From CAZDDW01 sp043811105 (lineage in GTDB: Bacteria; Patescibacteriota; Patescibacteriia; UBA9934; CAZDDW01): DNA of 43,676 bases. The translations under genes were made by a program, and so were the position numbers. Location of the stretch: positions 1 through 43,676 of the forward strand of contig JBDRNK010000087.1 in assembly GCA_043811105.1 (NCBI GenBank), read 5' to 3'. Under the pieces are notes generated by a model. That model worked only from the letters and a program-made list of their open reading frames with translations. It did not search any database and was not told the origin of the DNA. Position 1 is the first letter of the stretch; each line of letters begins with the position of its first letter. This document shows positions 24,239 to 31,955 of this stretch, in pieces.

Positions 24239-25045
24239 CTATTCAACAATAATCGTTCCGGTGTTGCTTGGATCGTAACTGTCAAAGTAAGTATATGTTC
24301 CAGCTTCGTTGAATCTCTTAATATATTTTACACCTTCAGCCATAGTTCCGGATCCCCAAGTTAAATCATCAGAAGTTACTGTATGGCTTTCGCTATCCAG
24401 ATTGTCCCAACGAACATTGCTACCAGCACTAATGGTTACTTCAATATCAGAATATCCAGCACTGGAAACATCAATATCAGCTGGGGCAACTAAACTCTTG
24501 TCAGTATTGATAGTTGGTGAAGCAGTGGCAACAGCCTCCATATTATAATCAGCAGTTGAATTTACAGTTTGACCACTGACTGAATAGTTAGCCCAGAAAC
24601 CATCAGGAATATCATCAATATGAGTATTCCAGTCACTGCCGTATAGTGCTACTGCTGCAGATTCAGAACCAACATGATGGAGACTGCCACCCTTATCAAT
24701 TACATAAGTGTCTGGTGCACTATTTACTTTAACCATGCGTGAACCTGGTTTGTAGGTTACATTACCACCGATCTGAATTGTTGTTAGATCAGCATCAGAA
24801 ACCCATTTAACATCATCGAAATTGTCATACCAAGTGAAATAAGCTTTGTCATTTGGAAAGACGTATCGAGTTCCGTCAACGGAATAGTAATAAACAGCCG
24901 GGAAAGTTTCGCCTCGAATTAAGTCTCCTGATGAAAGAGAGTCAACCGAGACCATACTATTAGCGCGTACTGCATTAAGATTGTAGGCACCAAAACCGAA
25001 GGCGATGCCTAGAACGAGAAGAGCGATAAAAAGTCGCTTTGTCAT
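24239..25045 (-). CDS. Exported protein: CPR-type surface domain plus cupredoxin-like domain lacking copper ligands
   Basis: A signal peptide (about residues 1-28) is followed by a domain at about 35-155 with DGTRYVFPNDKAYFTWYDNF, TTIQIGGNVTYKPGSRMVKV and SLHHVGSESAAVALYG. This pattern recurs in exported proteins of Parcubacteria-like genomes; its function is unknown. The last 90 residues look like a plastocyanin/cupredoxin fold: VTISAGSNVRWDNLDSESHT, then a final YTYFDSYDPSNTGTIIV strand. The first His is present, but the usual C-x(2-4)-H-x(2-4)-M ligand loop reads FDSYDPSNTG. It has no Cys, His or Met there, so copper binding is probably lost. It lies between rpe and the transketolase genes with its own terminator. 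Confidence 0.8.
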   Translation of the reverse strand: MTKRLFIALLVLGIAFGFGAYNLNAVRANSMVSVDSLSSGDLIRGETFPAVYYYSVDGTRYVFPNDKAYFTWYDNFDDVKWVSDADLTTIQIGGNVTYKPGSRMVKVNSAPDTYVIDKGGSLHHVGSESAAVALYGSDWNTHIDDIPDGFWANYSVSGQTVNSTADYNMEAVATASPTINTDKSLVAPADIDVSSAGYSDIEVTISAGSNVRWDNLDSESHTVTSDDLTWGSGTMAEGVKYIKRFNEAGTYTYFDSYDPSNTGTIIVE

Positions 25046-25113
25046 ATAACCTTTTTTTAATTTTGAATATAAATTTACTCGATGGCTATTATACCACAGA
25101 AGGTTTTTTTGAT

Positions 25114-25800
25114 CTAGATCACATTTATTGCTAACTCTTGCAACTTTCTGATTGAGTCCACAGGGTCGTTCGTTTCAAAAATAGCGCTACCAATATTTAA
25201 TCGACCGACACCGTGGCGCACAAATTCAGGCAAAGTTTCAAGATCAACACCGCCGTCAGCCCCTAAAATGATATTTGGATATCGGTCGTGGATGCGTTGA
25301 ATTTTTTCAAAAATCACTGTGTCGCTGATTCCACACCTGGAATCACCCAACCCTTGTCCACTAACCCCTGGATGAACGCCCATGACTAATATTTCATCAA
25401 GATGTTCAATAATATGATGGATTTCGTCGATCGGTGTTTCCGGATTCAAAGCAATTCCTGCCTCCAGTTTGGCGTTTTGGTGAATCAGCTCAATCAGCGT
25501 CCCAAGCGGTCGATCAAGTTCAGCGTGAATTATTGCTCGAACAGTGCCGGGAACATGCTTTGCCCAAGCATCAATAATCGGTAAAGGGTTTTCAACCATT
25601 AAATGAAGTTCGAAACGAAGATTAGTTTTGTATGAACCAACAACCTCTGGATCAAACCAGCTTGATTGGTTAAACATTGAACCATCAAGAATATCCACCT
25701 GAACAGTATGGACATGTTGTTCAACTAAAGCCAAACGTTGCTCAAATTCGCTTTGAGTATTAACCAAGATTGTTGGAATGATTTCAATGTTTGCAATCAT
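25114..25800 (-). CDS. rpe: Ribulose-phosphate 3-epimerase
   Basis: The 228-residue TIM-barrel protein has the family's metal and phosphate sites. IIPTILV stands for the usual I.PSIL start. VQVDILDGSMFNQSSWFDP corresponds to the HxDVMDGxFVPN region, RFELHLMVENP to the H-L-M block, and ILVMGVHPGVSGQG to the VNPGF.GQ block. The final GADGGVDLETLPEFVRHGVG holds the DGG metal/phosphate region. Two usual residues are altered (Gln for the first metal His in VQVD, His in VHPG). The protein is therefore a divergent epimerase, and a different sugar phosphate is possible. Its start overlaps the rpiB stop by 17 bases. Pathway partners are rpiB and transketolase. Confidence 0.82.
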   Translation of the reverse strand: MIANIEIIPTILVNTQSEFEQRLALVEQHVHTVQVDILDGSMFNQSSWFDPEVVGSYKTNLRFELHLMVENPLPIIDAWAKHVPGTVRAIIHAELDRPLGTLIELIHQNAKLEAGIALNPETPIDEIHHIIEHLDEILVMGVHPGVSGQGLGDSRCGISDTVIFEKIQRIHDRYPNIILGADGGVDLETLPEFVRHGVGRLNIGSAIFETNDPVDSIRKLQELAINVI

Positions 25801-26257
25801 ATTCTTCGTTTTCTATTTCTTTCACTTTTTCCAAACGACGCTTATGTCGATCTGCACCGCTAAATTCCGTTTCCAACCACTTGAGGACAATTTCCTCAAC
25901 CTCTTTTTCAGACAGTATTCTTCCGGGCAAACACAGAACATTGGCATCATCATCGGTCTTGCTGGTTTCTGCAGCATATTCGGAAAAGCCGACCGCGGCT
26001 CGAATTCCTTTGACTTTGTTGGTCACAATACAAATTCCTTGAGCATTGCCACAGGAAACAATTCCAACACTGCCCGGGTCAGATACTACTCGTTTGGCTA
26101 CAGCATGGCCGAAATCCGGGTAATCATCATCATCAACCAGATTTTGGTTACCCATATCTACTACCGGATATTTCTTTTTTTCCAGAACTTTTTTGACTTT
26201 TTCCTTGGCTTCCCAGCCTGCATGATCGGCTCCAAGATAAATAGTTGGTTTTTTCAT
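25784..26257 (-). CDS. rpiB: Ribose-5-phosphate isomerase B
   Basis: The 157-residue protein has the RpiB/LacAB fold. IYLGADHAGWEAKEKVKKVL carries the substrate-binding Asp-His, DDYPDFGHAVAKRVV the phosphate-site region, and SCGNAQGICIVTNKVKGIRA the catalytic Cys loop. VLCLPGRILSEKEVEEIVLKWLETEFSG completes the family core. It interconverts ribose-5-phosphate and ribulose-5-phosphate. It is the first gene of the minus-strand pentose-phosphate group and overlaps rpe. A TATAAT box lies only 8 bases before the ATG, with no room for a leader, so the mRNA may be leaderless. Confidence 0.92.
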   Translation of the reverse strand: MKKPTIYLGADHAGWEAKEKVKKVLEKKKYPVVDMGNQNLVDDDDYPDFGHAVAKRVVSDPGSVGIVSCGNAQGICIVTNKVKGIRAAVGFSEYAAETSKTDDDANVLCLPGRILSEKEVEEIVLKWLETEFSGADRHKRRLEKVKEIENEEYDCKH

Positions 26258-26265
26258 ATGATATT

Positions 26266-26271
26266 ATTATA
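26266..26271 (-). promoter_or_regulatory. -10 box of rpiB, start-proximal
   Basis: TATAAT on the minus strand lies 8 bases from the rpiB ATG (26257). No matching -35 at 17 bases is obvious. The upstream TTGACA near 26315-26310 would need a different -10. Confidence 0.4.
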
Positions 26272-26335
26272 ACAAATCTAGCTTGATTTAGCTTGCTAAT
26301 CCTGGTAGCATGTCAATCATAACTATATATATCAT

Positions 26336-29218
26336 ATGTCAGACGGAAGATCTAATTTTCCCAAAATGGAAGAGGAAATACTCAAGTTTTGGGAAGCAGA
26401 AAAGATTTTTGAAAAAACTTTATCTAAGGATTCGCCTCAGGGTGAATTTGTTTTTTATGAAGGGCCACCAACAGCTAACGGTAAGCCAGGAATTCATCAT
26501 GTTGAGGCTCGGGCGTTTAAAGACATTATTCCTCGCTACAAAACTATGTGTGGCTATCACGTCGGACGCAAGGGTGGTTGGGATACTCAAGGGTTGCCGG
26601 TTGAATTGGAAGTGGAAAAGCAGTTAGGTTTGTCTTGTCGGAAAGAGGTTGAGGAGTATGGGATAAAGGAATACAACGAAAAGTGTAAAGAAAGTGTTTG
26701 GAAATATTTAGATCAATGGATTGGTATGACCAAACGAATTGCTTATTGGTTGGATATTGATAATGCATACATTACTTATAAACCAGAATACATTGAGAGT
26801 TTGTGGTGGATTATTAAGCAGGTATGGGAACGTGATCTGTTGTATCAAGATTATAAAGTCTTGCCATACTGTACACGTTGTGGAACTTCTTTGTCTTCGC
26901 ACGAAGTTGCACAAGGATATAAAGAAGTTGAGGATCCTGCTGTCTACATTAAATTCAAAGTAAAGGATCATGCCGACACTTTTTTGGTGGCTTGGACAAC
27001 AACACCTTGGACCTTGATTTCAAATACTGCTTTGGCTGTTGGTCAAGATGTTGATTACGTAAAAGTCAAACAAGGTAATGAATTTTTGTGGCTGGCGCGT
27101 TCGCGAGCTGAAGCAGCTCTTGGTGCTGATTTTGAAATTATTGAAGAAGTGAAAGGGTCTGAATTGTTAGGAGTTGAGTACGAGCCGTTGTTTCCGTATT
27201 GGGAAGAAGCACGACAAGCAGCCGGGATTGAAGGTAAGGCACATTATGTGGTGGCTGCGGATTTTGTTTCTACAGAAGATGGTTCGGGAATCGTTCATAC
27301 AGCCGTGATGTATGGTGCTGAAGACTTTGAACTTGGAAATGAGATCGGCTTGCCGAAATTTCACATGATTGCTCCTGACGGGAAGTTTATTGAAGGTTCA
27401 GGGCCATTTACTGGGGTTTATGTAAAAAAAGCTGATGCTGGTATCACTGAAGACCTTCGAACTCGCGGTCTGTTACTCAAAGAAGAAAAAATTACACACA
27501 CATATCCATTTTGCTGGCGTTGTAAGTCTCCGTTGATTTATTACGCCATGGATTCTTGGTATATTCGCATGTCTTCTTTGCGCGACAAATTATTAACTGA
27601 GAATGACAAGATCCATTGGGAGCCGGATCATATTAAAGACGGCCGATTTGGTGAATGGTTACGAGAGGTTAAGGATTGGGCTTTTTCACGTTCACGTTAC
27701 TGGGGTACACCATTGCCGGTTTGGTGTTGTGAGTGTGGTCACATGGACTGTATCGGATCCTACGAGGAACTCAAGGACAAAGCCAAACAAGATCTTGATT
27801 TGGAAAATTTTGATCCGCATCGACCTTTTGTTGATGACTACACTATTGAATGTCCAAAGTGTCAGAAAGAAATGCATCGAGTCGAAGATGTGTGTGACGT
27901 TTGGTTTGATTCCGGTTGCATGCCTTTTGCCCAATGGCACTATCCATTTGAAAATAAAGAGTTGATTGATTCTGGTCAGCAGTTTCCTGGTGATTATATT
28001 TCAGAAGCGATTGATCAGACTCGTGGATGGTTCTACACTTTGCACGCTGTAGGTATTCTTCTTGATAAGGGCTTGGTTTACAAAAATTGTATTTGTCTTG
28101 GACATTTACTCGATGCTAAGGGCAAGAAGATGTCTAAGTCAATTGGTAATGTGGTTGAACCAATGGAGCAAATTGATAAGTATGGAGCTGATGCTGTGCG
28201 TTGGTGGATGTATACAGTTAATCAGCCGGGTGAATCTAAGAATTATGATGAGCGCGATGTTGATACGATTGTGAAAAAAGTATTTAACATTCTTTGGAAC
28301 GTTAAGACTTTTTATCAGATGTATGAACAGAAGTATGGTGTTTCGGATGGGAATGACACCCGCAAGTGTGTCAACATTCTTGACCAATGGATTTTATCTC
28401 GACTGAATAGCCTTATTGCTGATTCAACCAAATGGTTGGATGGTTACAAAGTAACTGAACCGGCTCGGGCAATTGCTGATTTTGTTACGGACCTATCAAC
28501 CTGGTATGTTCGTCGCAGTCGTGATCGATTTAAGAGTGAGAATGAGCGGGTTCGGACAGAAGCCATGGTTACCTTGCGGCATTGTTTGATTGAAGTAACA
28601 AAATTAATGGCTCCGTTTACTCCGTTTATTTCTGAGGATATTTATCGACAAATCGGTGGAGAAAAACAATCGGTTCATCTTGAAGATTGGCCAGTGGCTG
28701 ATGAAAAGTTGATTAACCAGGATCTGCTTGATCAAATGGATCAAGTGCGTCGAGTGGTTTCTGAAGCTTTAAAACAGCGTGAAGAAAAACAGTTGGCGGT
28801 TAAGCAACCGTTGGCAAAAGCAACTGTTCGTGGCATGAAAGCTCTCGACGATAGTTTACTTGAGTTGATCAAAGACGAAGTTAATATCAAAGAAGTTGTT
28901 TTTGCCACTGCTGGAGATTTTGCTGTTGAACTTGATACAGAGTTGACTCCGGAACTAAAACGCGAAGGCTATGTGCGAGAAATTGTGCGCAAGGTCAATG
29001 GGTTGCGCAAAGAAGCCGGTCTGACTATTGAAGATTCGATTGAGTTGTATGTTGTTAGCGATGCTGAACAGGTTCAGCTGACTTTACAAGAGCACCAAGA
29101 AGCAATCTTGTCCGGCACTTTGGCCAAAGAATTAAAAACAGAAAAAACCAATCTTGAACATTCGACAGATCTGAAATTGGGAGACGAACCTGTTTGGATA
29201 GCTATCAAAAAAATGTAG
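26336..29218 (+). CDS. ileS: Isoleucyl-tRNA synthetase
   Basis: The 960-residue class I synthetase charges tRNA-Ile. The HIGH-like signature is in GPPTANGKPGIHHVEARAFK (residues about 42-61), and GGWDTQGLPVELEVEKQLG follows. The editing domain carries AWTTTPWTLISNTALAVG and TAVMYGAEDFELG. The tryptophan/DQTRGWFYTLH block and KKMSKSIGNVVEP (about 597-609) complete the catalytic core. The anticodon-binding domain follows (DLSTWYVRRSRDRFKS). This is the longer, eukaryote-like IleS type (also seen in mupirocin-resistant enzymes). It has zinc-like CxxC pairs in the connective region (CCECGHMDC, CPKC). The start at 26336 has no Shine-Dalgarno. An IR repeat follows the stop. Confidence 0.95.
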   Translation: MSDGRSNFPKMEEEILKFWEAEKIFEKTLSKDSPQGEFVFYEGPPTANGKPGIHHVEARAFKDIIPRYKTMCGYHVGRKGGWDTQGLPVELEVEKQLGLSCRKEVEEYGIKEYNEKCKESVWKYLDQWIGMTKRIAYWLDIDNAYITYKPEYIESLWWIIKQVWERDLLYQDYKVLPYCTRCGTSLSSHEVAQGYKEVEDPAVYIKFKVKDHADTFLVAWTTTPWTLISNTALAVGQDVDYVKVKQGNEFLWLARSRAEAALGADFEIIEEVKGSELLGVEYEPLFPYWEEARQAAGIEGKAHYVVAADFVSTEDGSGIVHTAVMYGAEDFELGNEIGLPKFHMIAPDGKFIEGSGPFTGVYVKKADAGITEDLRTRGLLLKEEKITHTYPFCWRCKSPLIYYAMDSWYIRMSSLRDKLLTENDKIHWEPDHIKDGRFGEWLREVKDWAFSRSRYWGTPLPVWCCECGHMDCIGSYEELKDKAKQDLDLENFDPHRPFVDDYTIECPKCQKEMHRVEDVCDVWFDSGCMPFAQWHYPFENKELIDSGQQFPGDYISEAIDQTRGWFYTLHAVGILLDKGLVYKNCICLGHLLDAKGKKMSKSIGNVVEPMEQIDKYGADAVRWWMYTVNQPGESKNYDERDVDTIVKKVFNILWNVKTFYQMYEQKYGVSDGNDTRKCVNILDQWILSRLNSLIADSTKWLDGYKVTEPARAIADFVTDLSTWYVRRSRDRFKSENERVRTEAMVTLRHCLIEVTKLMAPFTPFISEDIYRQIGGEKQSVHLEDWPVADEKLINQDLLDQMDQVRRVVSEALKQREEKQLAVKQPLAKATVRGMKALDDSLLELIKDEVNIKEVVFATAGDFAVELDTELTPELKREGYVREIVRKVNGLRKEAGLTIEDSIELYVVSDAEQVQLTLQEHQEAILSGTLAKELKTEKTNLEHSTDLKLGDEPVWIAIKKM

Positions 29219-29273
29219 CGGAACCCTTTAGGGTTCCATTTCAAAATGGAAGGCTAAAGCCTTCCTCTACATT
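29215..29273 (+). repeat. Palindromic repeat pair between ileS and the DHH gene
   Basis: CGGAACCCTTTAGGGTTCC and GGAAGGCTAAAGCCTTCC hairpins, flanked by GTAG and CTAC, fill the gap. The same pair is found in reverse order inside glmS at 41063-41154, and the first part at about 10867-10890. Confidence 0.75.
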
Positions 29274-30137
29274 ATGGAAAAGATTAAAAGAACAAACACC
29301 CTCCTCATCGTGCCAGTAAATGATGAAGAGGCTTACACGATTGCTGAGCTTGGTGATGCGATCAAGATGCAAGTGCATCGCTCCAAGCAACCACATGGTG
29401 CTCGACTTGAAGACGAGTCTGGGGTGTTGGATTTGGTTAAGAAATCAGATTGCTCAACAGTAATTGTTGTCGAAATGCCAGGACCTGAAATCGAAGAGCA
29501 AATTCGCAATCTTGGCAAAGAATTAATTATCATTGATCATCATCGTTACACAGATCTAGATCGCGCCCACGACTCTGAAGGTCATGTGTTGCCTAGTTCG
29601 TTAGAGCAGTTTTTGAATTTGGTCGAACTGTCAGATCAGGAACTGGATGATCTTGGATACAATGCAAAAATGGTTCGAGCAACAGGGTTGTGGGATGAGG
29701 GCTATATCTGGGCCTTGATCGAGAACGGATATTCAACTAAAGAAATAGAACAGTTTGAAGAGCACAAGGAAATAATTGAGAACAAACTAGGGTTGCCAAC
29801 AGAAACTGAAGAATCGCGCCAAGCTGCTGAGCGAGCTTGGAAAGATCGTCAAGAATGGAACGGTTTTCAAATAATGCATTCTGCTGATGACCAAGCGCAT
29901 ATTCGATCTTTGGTTTCACGAATGGCTGCTAAGCATTACAAGAAGCGCACGCCAGTAATTATTTCTGAACGGGCGGGCAAACGCATTTACGTTCAAGAGT
30001 CAGACCGGGCTGTTGATCTGTACAAAGAATTCGGCGGCTTCATGTATGGGGGAGATTGGAATTGGGGGTATGATAATAATGAGAGAAAAAAACAACTGAA
30101 GTTGGATGAAGTAAAAAAAATTTTGAATAAAAAATAG
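29274..30137 (+). CDS. DHH-superfamily phosphoesterase-like protein, 287 aa
   Basis: The central KELIIIDHHRYTDLDRAHD carries the Asp-His-His motif of DHH phosphoesterases, and TVIVVEMPGPEIEEQ before it resembles the preceding strand with an acidic ligand. SSLEQFLNLVELSDQELDDL fits the helical linker. The classical first HxDxD metal motif is not evident, so some metal ligands may be missing or displaced. The C-terminus (FGGFMYGGDWNWGYDNNERK) recurs in degenerate form at the end of 31130-31285. Known relatives hydrolyse cyclic dinucleotides, nanoRNA or DNA; a binding role is equally possible. It is followed within 4 bases by the nucleotidyltransferase-like gene. Confidence 0.65.
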   Translation: MEKIKRTNTLLIVPVNDEEAYTIAELGDAIKMQVHRSKQPHGARLEDESGVLDLVKKSDCSTVIVVEMPGPEIEEQIRNLGKELIIIDHHRYTDLDRAHDSEGHVLPSSLEQFLNLVELSDQELDDLGYNAKMVRATGLWDEGYIWALIENGYSTKEIEQFEEHKEIIENKLGLPTETEESRQAAERAWKDRQEWNGFQIMHSADDQAHIRSLVSRMAAKHYKKRTPVIISERAGKRIYVQESDRAVDLYKEFGGFMYGGDWNWGYDNNERKKQLKLDEVKKILNKK

Positions 30138-30141
30138 AATT

Positions 30142-31182
30142 ATGGATCGACGAGAAGTGAGACCAATGGCGGAAGTTTGCGAACGTTCGTTTGCTGAGCG
30201 ATTATTGGAAGTTTGGAAAAAAATGCATCCGGAAGTGGTAAATGTTTCTGTTGAACAGCAGGAACAGATGCGGAATCAGGTTGAACAGCGCGAAAACGTG
30301 ATTCGTGATCAAGAGGTACTCGAGGTTTTAAATGAATATGGAATCGATACTTCAAAAATTATCGAAGATGCAGATGGAAATTATCGAATCACGGTAAATA
30401 ATCATTTTAGTCAAAAACGACTCCCTGCTGGTTATGGGTATAAAGGCGGAGCAGCCAGATCGCTTCTTTTGCGAAGTTTGGGAATCGATCCGGCTTATCA
30501 GCCCCGTGATGTTGATCTGATTCGGTTTTCTGAAGAAGAACCGGAACCAGGGATGGATGACTATTTGGCACAAGAATATTCACCTGAAGATTTTTCCGCT
30601 GTTATTGAAGGGCAAGGCCGAGATTCAGTAGAAAAAATGAAAGATGTCGATCGATATTTACAAACTCGTGACTTTACTTTAAATGAATTATACGCGACCG
30701 ATGACGAGGTTGTTGCCACGCGTGAATGTCTTTTAGATAGTGTCCGACGGATCATTCATTTAACGGAATACGAATATAATATGTTCCCTGACCGAATCGG
30801 TTCAAAGATGCTGGCTAAAGCGGTTTTTCTTTATGCCGAAGCGATTGAACGTTGGGGTGAGGCAGAGATTACTCATGATTTGGCATATGAGTATCAATTC
30901 GTTCCACCTTTTTATTTGGCCGTACATCTTGATAAGGCTTTTGAAAGAGGGCCTGAAGTTGCCAAAAGATATGTACAAGAATTAATGAAACGAGAGCAAC
31001 TTCCAGATGACATAATAACTCCAGAAGACGCAGCTGATTATTTGCTGTCATTAATTCGCGATAAAAATTTTTATTATCGTCATGCCCCGATTGGACAATT
31101 TGAAATCGAGGAAGAGTGGATGGAACAATATGATCAGCAACCCAGGTTTCGTGGTCACGGCCGATCAAGGGGGGAAAAATGA
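30142..31182 (+). CDS. Nucleotidyltransferase-like (Pol beta superfamily) protein, 346 aa
   Basis: The segment AGYGYKGGAARSLLLRSLGI (about residues 96-115), followed by QPRDVDLIRF, resembles the GG...R and DxD catalytic motif of the Pol beta nucleotidyltransferase fold found in tRNA CCA-adding enzymes and poly(A) polymerases. A second region, VDRYLQTRDFTLNELY, matches the RDFTxN block of CCA-adding enzymes (R-D-F-T-L/I-N). The C-terminal half is helical, as in those enzymes, but short. The first Asp pair reads RDVDL, so catalysis is plausible. The gene is 4 bases after the DHH gene and about 200 bases before a structured RNA with a tRNA-like 3' end, which makes an RNA substrate worth considering. 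Function inferred only. Confidence 0.65.
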   Translation: MDRREVRPMAEVCERSFAERLLEVWKKMHPEVVNVSVEQQEQMRNQVEQRENVIRDQEVLEVLNEYGIDTSKIIEDADGNYRITVNNHFSQKRLPAGYGYKGGAARSLLLRSLGIDPAYQPRDVDLIRFSEEEPEPGMDDYLAQEYSPEDFSAVIEGQGRDSVEKMKDVDRYLQTRDFTLNELYATDDEVVATRECLLDSVRRIIHLTEYEYNMFPDRIGSKMLAKAVFLYAEAIERWGEAEITHDLAYEYQFVPPFYLAVHLDKAFERGPEVAKRYVQELMKREQLPDDIITPEDAADYLLSLIRDKNFYYRHAPIGQFEIEEEWMEQYDQQPRFRGHGRSRGEK

Positions 31183-31285
31183 ACACTTCGGCGGCTTCAC
31201 TTTTAGCAAGGAGCATAACTGGGGGTATGATAATGAGGGGGAGGCAAGGGAACTAGGTATTAAAGATATTCAGAATTTTTTGTAA
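31130..31285 (+). CDS. Short frame resembling the C-terminus of the DHH gene (fragment or small protein)
   Basis: From ATG 31130 the frame encodes 51 residues with EHFGGFTFSKEHNWGYDNEG and DIQNFL at the end. This parallels the DHH protein's FGGFMYGGDWNWGYDNNERK and DEVKKIL at the same spacing. It overlaps the last 53 bases of the preceding gene in another frame. GAGGAAGAG lies upstream but at long spacing. The simplest reading is the tail of a lost paralogue left after a deletion; an expressed microprotein cannot be excluded. A terminator follows at 31309. Confidence 0.5.
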   Translation: MISNPGFVVTADQGGKNEHFGGFTFSKEHNWGYDNEGEARELGIKDIQNFL

Positions 31286-31308
31286 GATTTGACCAAGTTA
31301 AGTCAAAA

Positions 31309-31335
31309 TTAAGCCCTGATTTTGGGCTTATTTTA
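31309..31335 (+). terminator. Terminator after the DHH/nucleotidyltransferase genes
   Basis: TAAGCCC and GGGCTTA pair around TGATTTT and are followed by TTTTAG. It separates the ileS-side genes from the next transcription unit. Confidence 0.75.
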
Positions 31336-31359
31336 GTAAATAGTGTTGTTTGTCAGGTC

Positions 31360-31388
31360 TTGACAAAACTATATTTTGGTGCTATACT
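31360..31388 (+). promoter_or_regulatory. Strong promoter of the structured RNA / small-ORF island
   Basis: TTGACA (31360-31365), a 17-base spacer and TATACT (31383-31388) form a near-consensus promoter right after a terminator. It is the only strong promoter seen before the GC-rich genes up to 40612. Confidence 0.85.
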
Positions 31389-31394
31389 AGTAAA

Positions 31395-31880
31395 AGATGA
31401 TTCAAAAATAATCTTGTGAGAGAGCCCTGGCCGGGGATAAGGCAAAGAGTAGAGAGTAGAAAGTAGAAGGTAGAAAGGAATAAGCTTATATAAGCTCCTT
31501 TCTACTCTCTACTATCTACTTTCTACCCAAAACGGATGTGTAGATCTCTTTCCGAGGTAAACAGGTCTGTTTATTTTTTTCACTCAGAAACCTGGGGGGA
31601 GAGTCCCCCTTCGCTCCTGAAGGAGCTACGGGGGATAGATAAACCGTTACCAGTAGGGCTTATGCCTGAGAGGTGCGGTGAGCTTAACAGGCTTAATCAG
31701 ACCAGGCTTAGGCTTGCTCTATAGTCATAGTTAAGCTCACGAGCTTATATCTGCTGCTTGCAGCGTTCACTAAGTTCACATCACTCCCAGATTTCTGAGT
31801 GAAAACTCAGCTTAAGGCCCTGTAATATTCTAGTAAACTAGATATAGGACAAAGGTGGTTCGAATCCACTCGGGGCCAGC
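31395..31880 (+). ncRNA. Large structured RNA with tRNA-like 3' domain (class not identified)
   Basis: Between the promoter and the next gene are about 490 bases without a convincing gene but full of pairing. CACTCAGAAACCTGGG (31581) pairs with 31786-31801 (15 of 16 positions). GTGAGCTTAAC (31678) pairs perfectly with 31730-31740. The GTAGAGAG...CTCTCTAC arms (31447-31526) form a long hairpin of a genomic repeat family. At the end, GGCCCTG (31816-31822) pairs with CGGGGCC (31871-31877). These enclose a TCTAG/CTAGA hairpin and a perfect T-arm, GGTGGTTCGAATCCACT (31854-31870). This gives an acceptor-plus-T-arm domain with no D-arm or anticodon. The layout recalls tmRNA, but the 5' tRNA half with UUCGAC is absent; RNase P landmarks are also incomplete. 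Confidence 0.6.
31447..31526 (+). repeat. Long inverted repeat GTAGAGAGTAGAAAGTAG (second copy at 42559-42629)
   Basis: Purine-rich GTAGAGAGTAGAAAGTAGAA repeats face CTTTCTACTCTCTACTATCT around a short loop. A near-identical inverted repeat lies after glmS. Here it forms one arm of the structured RNA. Confidence 0.8.
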
Positions 31881-31955
31881 AAAGAAAATACATCACCAGC
31901 GTTGTTGCTGGTGGTGAAGATCTATAAAAACATGTATTGCTGAAGGAGATGTTTG

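Noticed and set aside
31590..31700. Interpretation as RNase P RNA (rnpB)
   Set aside because: GGGGAGAGTCC, AAACCG and GAGAGGTGCGGTGAGC recall conserved regions I-III, but the mandatory ACAGAAnnnGGCUUA partner strand and GGUAAAC block are missing, and the long-range helix seen does not match P4.
31536..31724. 62-residue frame ending in RLRLAL inside the structured RNA
   Set aside because: It has no ribosome site and runs through perfectly paired stems. It is more likely a by-product of the RNA, although a tag-like peptide was considered.
31395..31880. Interpretation as tmRNA (ssrA)
   Set aside because: The T-arm and long-range helices fit, but the 5' tRNA half with the near-universal GGxUUCGAC is absent, no G3-U70 pair exists, and the 3' end is GCA and not CCA. 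Kept only as a comparison.
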